DNA of 16,534 nt, taken from NCBI GenBank assembly GCA_036009105.1, contig DASYMJ010000013.1:1-16534 (forward strand), read 5' to 3'. The notes under the pieces are model-generated. The model was not told the DNA's origin. It searched no databases and saw only the letters and a program-made list of their open reading frames with translations. How positions within the stretch are numbered: the first letter of the stretch is position 1; each line of letters begins with the position of its first letter. The DNA is from JAFAVZ01 sp036009105. GTDB lineage: Bacteria; Acidobacteriota; Thermoanaerobaculia; Gp7-AA8. Shown in pieces: positions 14,580 to 16,534 of the stretch. A program made the position numbers and the translations under genes.

Positions 14580-14831
14580 ATGGCAGATCCGAACGATAAA
14601 GTCCCCGGCCAGCCCCCCGGCCGCTATTACGTCGACACACAATGTATCGATTGTGACCTGTGCCGGGAGACCGCTCCGGCCAATTTCATGCGCAATGACG
14701 AGGAGGGCTTTTCCTTCGTCTTCAAGCAGCCGGAGACGGCGGAGGAAGAGACGCTGTCCAAAGACGCGCTGGACAACTGCCCGGTGGAGGCCATCGGCAG
14801 CGACGGCGGCGGGCACGGCCCGCTGCGTTAG
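14580..14831 (+). CDS. Small ferredoxin, single [4Fe-4S] cluster
   Basis: 83 aa. The cluster motif is CIDCDLC (Cys22, Cys25, Cys28) plus Cys67 in NCPVEAI near the C-terminus, the layout of monocluster ferredoxins (Fer4_13/Fer4_15 type), so a single [4Fe-4S] cluster and a one-electron carrier role in the cytoplasm are expected. The length is normal, and acidic residues dominate the middle. Longer in-frame readings upstream are antisense to the SIMPL gene and are excluded by the signal-peptide gene on the other strand. Neighbours give no clue to the redox partner; a cytochrome P450 or reductase elsewhere is possible. The 129 bp after the stop hold no gene that I can support. Confidence 0.92.
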   Translation: MADPNDKVPGQPPGRYYVDTQCIDCDLCRETAPANFMRNDEEGFSFVFKQPETAEEETLSKDALDNCPVEAIGSDGGGHGPLR

Positions 14832-14944
14832 GGGCCGCAGGCTTCGCGACGCTCTCGCCTTCAAACCGCTTCCCTGCCATCCCGTGGCAAACCGTGCAGT
14901 CTTTTCCGGGCGCCTCCGTTTGCCGAGGCTTGGCCAACCAACGC

Positions 14945-14961
14945 AGCCGGCCGTGCCGGCT
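14945..14961. terminator. Short GCCGGC hairpin between convergent ferredoxin and response regulator genes
   Basis: A perfect 7-bp stem AGCCGGC (14945-14951) and GCCGGCT (14955-14961) with loop CGT, overlapping the stop codon of the response regulator by one base. No T-run follows on either strand, so intrinsic termination would be weak. It shares the GCCGGC core and the tail-to-tail position of the larger palindromes. Confidence 0.4.
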
Positions 14962-15389
14962 CAGTGCATCTTCTTGTCGACGCTGACCTGGTCGTGCCAG
15001 TCATCCGCCAGCAGCACCTCGATCAGCTCCTGCAGCTCCTCCATGTGAAACGGCTTGGTGAGCGCGGCCGTCATGTTGTTGCCTTTGGTGATGGTCAGGA
15101 TGTCTCCCTTCCCGGAGGCGACGACCACCGGCGTCTGCTTCCCCTGCTGCAGGTACCAGGCGATCCACTCCTCGCCGCTCATGCCCGGCAGGTTCAGGTC
15201 GAGCAGGATCAGGCGCGTGTCGGGGTTGCTCTGCAGGATGGTCATCCCCTCCACCGCGCCCGAGGCGGAGAGCACCTCGTAGCCGCGCTTCTGCAGGTAG
15301 GACTTGTAGAGGTGGAGGACTTCCGGATCGTCCTCGATGGCAAGGATCTTCTGATTCTGCGACTGCGACCGGCTTGCTTCGAGCTGCAT
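14961..15389 (-). CDS. Single-domain response regulator (CheY-like receiver)
   Basis: 142 aa consisting of one receiver domain with short tails. Acidic pocket EDD (19-21), phospho-acceptor Asp64 in LLDLNLPGMSG (62-72), Ser92 in VVASGKG, and Lys112 in LTKPF (110-114) are all present, so phosphorylation is expected. There is no output domain; the tail (DDWHDQVSVDKKMH) is short. Such proteins act by phospho-transfer or by binding a partner such as a kinase or motor. No histidine kinase is in the window, so the partner is unknown. The start ATG 15389 has GGGAG 7 nt upstream. Confidence 0.92.
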   Translation of the reverse strand: MQLEASRSQSQNQKILAIEDDPEVLHLYKSYLQKRGYEVLSASGAVEGMTILQSNPDTRLILLDLNLPGMSGEEWIAWYLQQGKQTPVVVASGKGDILTITKGNNMTAALTKPFHMEELQELIEVLLADDWHDQVSVDKKMH

Positions 15390-15451
15390 GATCGTCTCCC
15401 TGATGGCGGCCTGATGCGAAACCCATGCTAACCCTTGTCAGCGCGGGCTCA

Positions 15452-15457
15452 TACAAT
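15452..15457 (+). promoter_or_regulatory. -10 box TACAAT for the small membrane protein gene
   Basis: TACAAT ends 9 nt before ATG 15467, implying a leaderless transcript, with no Shine-Dalgarno. TTGTCA at 15435-15440 is too close (11 bp) to be its -35. Confidence 0.45.
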
Positions 15458-15466
15458 GCGGCGCCC

Positions 15467-15712
15467 ATGGGACTGGCCCTCTGGCTGTCGGCCGGCGTCG
15501 CCGCGGTGATCCTTGCGAGGATCGTTCCGCTTGCGCGGCCGCGCAACCCGCTCGCCGAGGTCATCGGGGCGATTCTCGCCGCGCTCGTGGCAGGGCTCGC
15601 CGCCACGGCCCTCGACTTCGGCGGCTGGCGCGAAGCGGACTGGCGCGCCGCGCTGTTCGCGTTCCTCGTCGCCGCGGCGGCGATCGGCCTGGTCCGGCTC
15701 AGGCCAGCCTGA
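15467..15712 (+). CDS. Small membrane protein of unknown function
   Basis: 81 aa with three hydrophobic segments: residues about 2-18 (LALWLSAGVAAVILARI), 29-48 (EVIGAILAALVAGLAATAL) and 59-77 (RAALFAFLVAAAAIGLVRL). A loop with RPRNP separates the first two and DFGGWREADW the others. The glycine/alanine-rich second segment is reminiscent of GlsB/YeaQ-type small membrane proteins, but the family signature is not clear enough to assign. ATG 15467 is chosen over an upstream ATG at 15425 because a TACAAT box lies 9 nt before it. Its 3' end overlaps the convergent DUF309 gene by 14 bp. Confidence 0.65.
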   Translation: MGLALWLSAGVAAVILARIVPLARPRNPLAEVIGAILAALVAGLAATALDFGGWREADWRAALFAFLVAAAAIGLVRLRPA

Positions 15713-16031
15713 CCGGTTGCGGGCGCTCCCCCCGCTTGAGCGCCGCCACCGCCCGCCCCACCCCCTCCCGCAGCGCGGCCAGATCGAAGCCGCGCGCGTT
15801 CGTCACTTCATCCATGGCCCGGATCCCCTCCTCCAGCCGCTCGACGGCCGGCCGCCGCTGCAACATCTCGGCGTGATGGAAGCCGACGCTCACCTGCAGG
15901 AAGACGCGCGCCAGCGGCACCTCGTCCCGCACCGCCTCGAAGAACAACTCCTCGAACAGGTCGCCCGCCTCGAAGAAGTCGCCGGCGTTGAACAGCGCCA
16001 CGGCCTGGATGAATCGCGGATCGTCGGTCAT
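15699..16031 (-). CDS. DUF309 family protein
   Basis: 110 aa, all-helical. The family core is recognisable: FNAGDFFEAGDLFEELFFEA at 14-33, ARVFLQVSVGFHHAEM at 41-56 and later LEEGIRAMDE. DUF309 proteins are small helical hairpins of unknown function. The usual EAHE motif in the first helix reads EAGD here, so the conserved His is missing; the later FHHAE is retained. If that histidine is functional in other members, this one may have lost activity. The ATG at 16031 has no Shine-Dalgarno; a heptad hairpin starts 2 nt upstream. It diverges from the acyltransferase gene. Confidence 0.8.
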   Translation of the reverse strand: MTDDPRFIQAVALFNAGDFFEAGDLFEELFFEAVRDEVPLARVFLQVSVGFHHAEMLQRRPAVERLEEGIRAMDEVTNARGFDLAALREGVGRAVAALKRGERPQPVRLA

Positions 16032-16033
16032 CA

Positions 16034-16110
16034 GAACGATGAACTATGAAGGATGAACGATGAACAAAGGGAGGGTTCGTTCATCGTTCATCCTTCCTCG
16101 TTCATCGTTC
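16034..16110. repeat. Heptad hairpin E (GAACGAT units), second copy of the family at 12770
   Basis: Left arm: GAACGAT (16034), GAACTAT (16041), GAAGGAT (16048), GAACGAT (16055), GAACA (16062-16066). Right arm: GTTC (16079), ATCGTTC (16083), ATCCTTC (16090), CTCGTTC (16097), ATCGTTC (16104-16110). The right arm block 16079-16111 matches 12825-12857 at 32 of 33 positions; the left arms match at 31 of 33. The loop is short and unrelated to that of copy C. It lies between divergent genes, in the promoter space of both. Confidence 0.95.
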
Positions 16111-16112
16111 TG

Positions 16113-16118
16113 TACGAT
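16113..16118 (+). promoter_or_regulatory. -10 box TACGAT for the acyltransferase gene
   Basis: TACGAT ends 9 nt before ATG 16128, with no Shine-Dalgarno. Any -35 box would fall inside heptad hairpin E. Confidence 0.4.
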
Positions 16119-16127
16119 GTCCTCCGC

Positions 16128-16534
16128 ATGCGCCTGCTTCGCGGCGTCACCGTCATCGTCCTCATGGCCATCAACTTGTGCATCTGGGGGATCCCGGTGC
16201 TGGTGGGCGGCCTAGTGCGCGTCCTCCTGAGCCGCACGCCGCTGCGCCTGCGCATCGTCCGGACCACGGCCAGTCTGGCCGAGCGGTGGGTAGCCGGCAA
16301 CAACTTCATCTTCCGGCTGATGCTCCCCACGCAATGGGACATCCGGGGCGTGGAGGAGATGAAGTACGACCGGCATTACCTCATCGTCAGCAATCACATC
16401 TCCTGGGTCGACATCTTCGTCCTCTTCCGCGCCTTCCACGGCCACGCGGCCTTCCTCCGCTTCTTCCTCAAGCAGGTGCTGATCTGGGTTCCCATCGTCG
16501 GCCAGGCCTGCTGGGCCCTCGACTTCCCGTTCAT
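16128..16534 (+). CDS. Lysophospholipid acyltransferase (PlsC family, YihG-like), 3' end truncated by window edge
   Basis: 135 codons are present and the frame is open at the edge. An N-terminal membrane segment (VTVIVLMAINLCIWGIPVLV, 7-26) is followed by the acyltransferase catalytic motif NHISWVD (89-95, the HxxxxD box) and by KQVLIWVPIVGQACWALDFPF at 115-135, a block typical of E. coli YihG and related inner-membrane acyltransferases. It would transfer an acyl chain to a lysophospholipid, typically lyso-phosphatidic acid, in the inner membrane. Start ATG 16128 lies 9 nt after a TACGAT box. The glycerol-phosphate-binding block after the edge is not visible, so substrate cannot be refined. 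Confidence 0.9.
   Translation, partial: MRLLRGVTVIVLMAINLCIWGIPVLVGGLVRVLLSRTPLRLRIVRTTASLAERWVAGNNFIFRLMLPTQWDIRGVEEMKYDRHYLIVSNHISWVDIFVLFRAFHGHAAFLRFFLKQVLIWVPIVGQACWALDFPF

Noticed and set aside
14722..14937. A 71-codon - strand frame with a CTVCH haem-binding-like motif
   Set aside because: A single CxxCH, no signal peptide, and overlap with the ferredoxin gene in its second half. Chance or a gene remnant in the 14832-14960 spacer; not supportable as a gene.

Overview
This is a GC-rich bacterial chromosome segment (roughly two thirds G+C by eye) with 19 protein-coding genes, two of them cut by the window edges. No rRNA, tRNA, CRISPR array, phage gene or transposase was seen. The gene content (single-chain aconitase-family hydro-lyase, GT2-methyltransferase fusion, SIMPL protein, ArsN2, DUF92), the many start codons sitting just behind a -10 box and the dense intergenic repeats suggest a Gram-negative, MAG-type lineage. 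Acidobacteriota is my best guess, with low confidence because no marker gene settles it.

Layout. 1-2501: a truncated FMN-binding PPOX-family gene (-) diverges from a MocR-type regulator (+) that is followed by a LysE/RhtB exporter; two AGTACAA repeats lie in the divergent promoter. 2620-7259 (-): GTPase gene der, a fatty acid hydroxylase-family membrane protein, then a fused aconitase/isopropylmalate dehydratase-like enzyme. 7290-7487 (+): a small zinc-ribbon protein diverging from der. 7670-9520 (-): a membrane protein that joins a prenol-kinase-like half to a DUF92 (prenyl-phosphate-kinase-like) half, followed by an unrecognised beta-rich protein. 9548-11847 (+): a GT2-methyltransferase fusion translationally coupled to a mannose-1-phosphate guanylyltransferase whose 3' end is cut off by a repeat. 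11932-13637 (-): an amidohydrolase, an ArsN2-like acetyltransferase and a small hydrophilic protein. 13797-16031: a SIMPL protein (-), a ferredoxin (+), a single-domain response regulator (-), a small membrane protein (+) and a DUF309 protein (-). 16128-end (+): a PlsC/YihG-type acyltransferase, truncated.

The most unusual content is between the genes, where two repeat classes occupy different positions. Class 1 is GC-rich double palindromes built on GGGCCGGCT/AGCCGGCCC with ATGTA ends. All three copies lie between convergent gene pairs, flush with or inside the stop codons, and one has replaced the C-terminus of the ManC-like protein. Class 2 is hairpins whose arms are tandem 7-bp units: AAAATTG, GTTGCTG, GAACGAT (two copies) and GTCGGTT/GTCAGTT. 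Four of the five start 0-2 nt upstream of a start codon that has no Shine-Dalgarno sequence. I know of no named element with this organisation; the cyanobacterial short tandem heptamer repeats (STRR) are the nearest precedent. These heptad hairpins are the best candidate here for an undescribed system.
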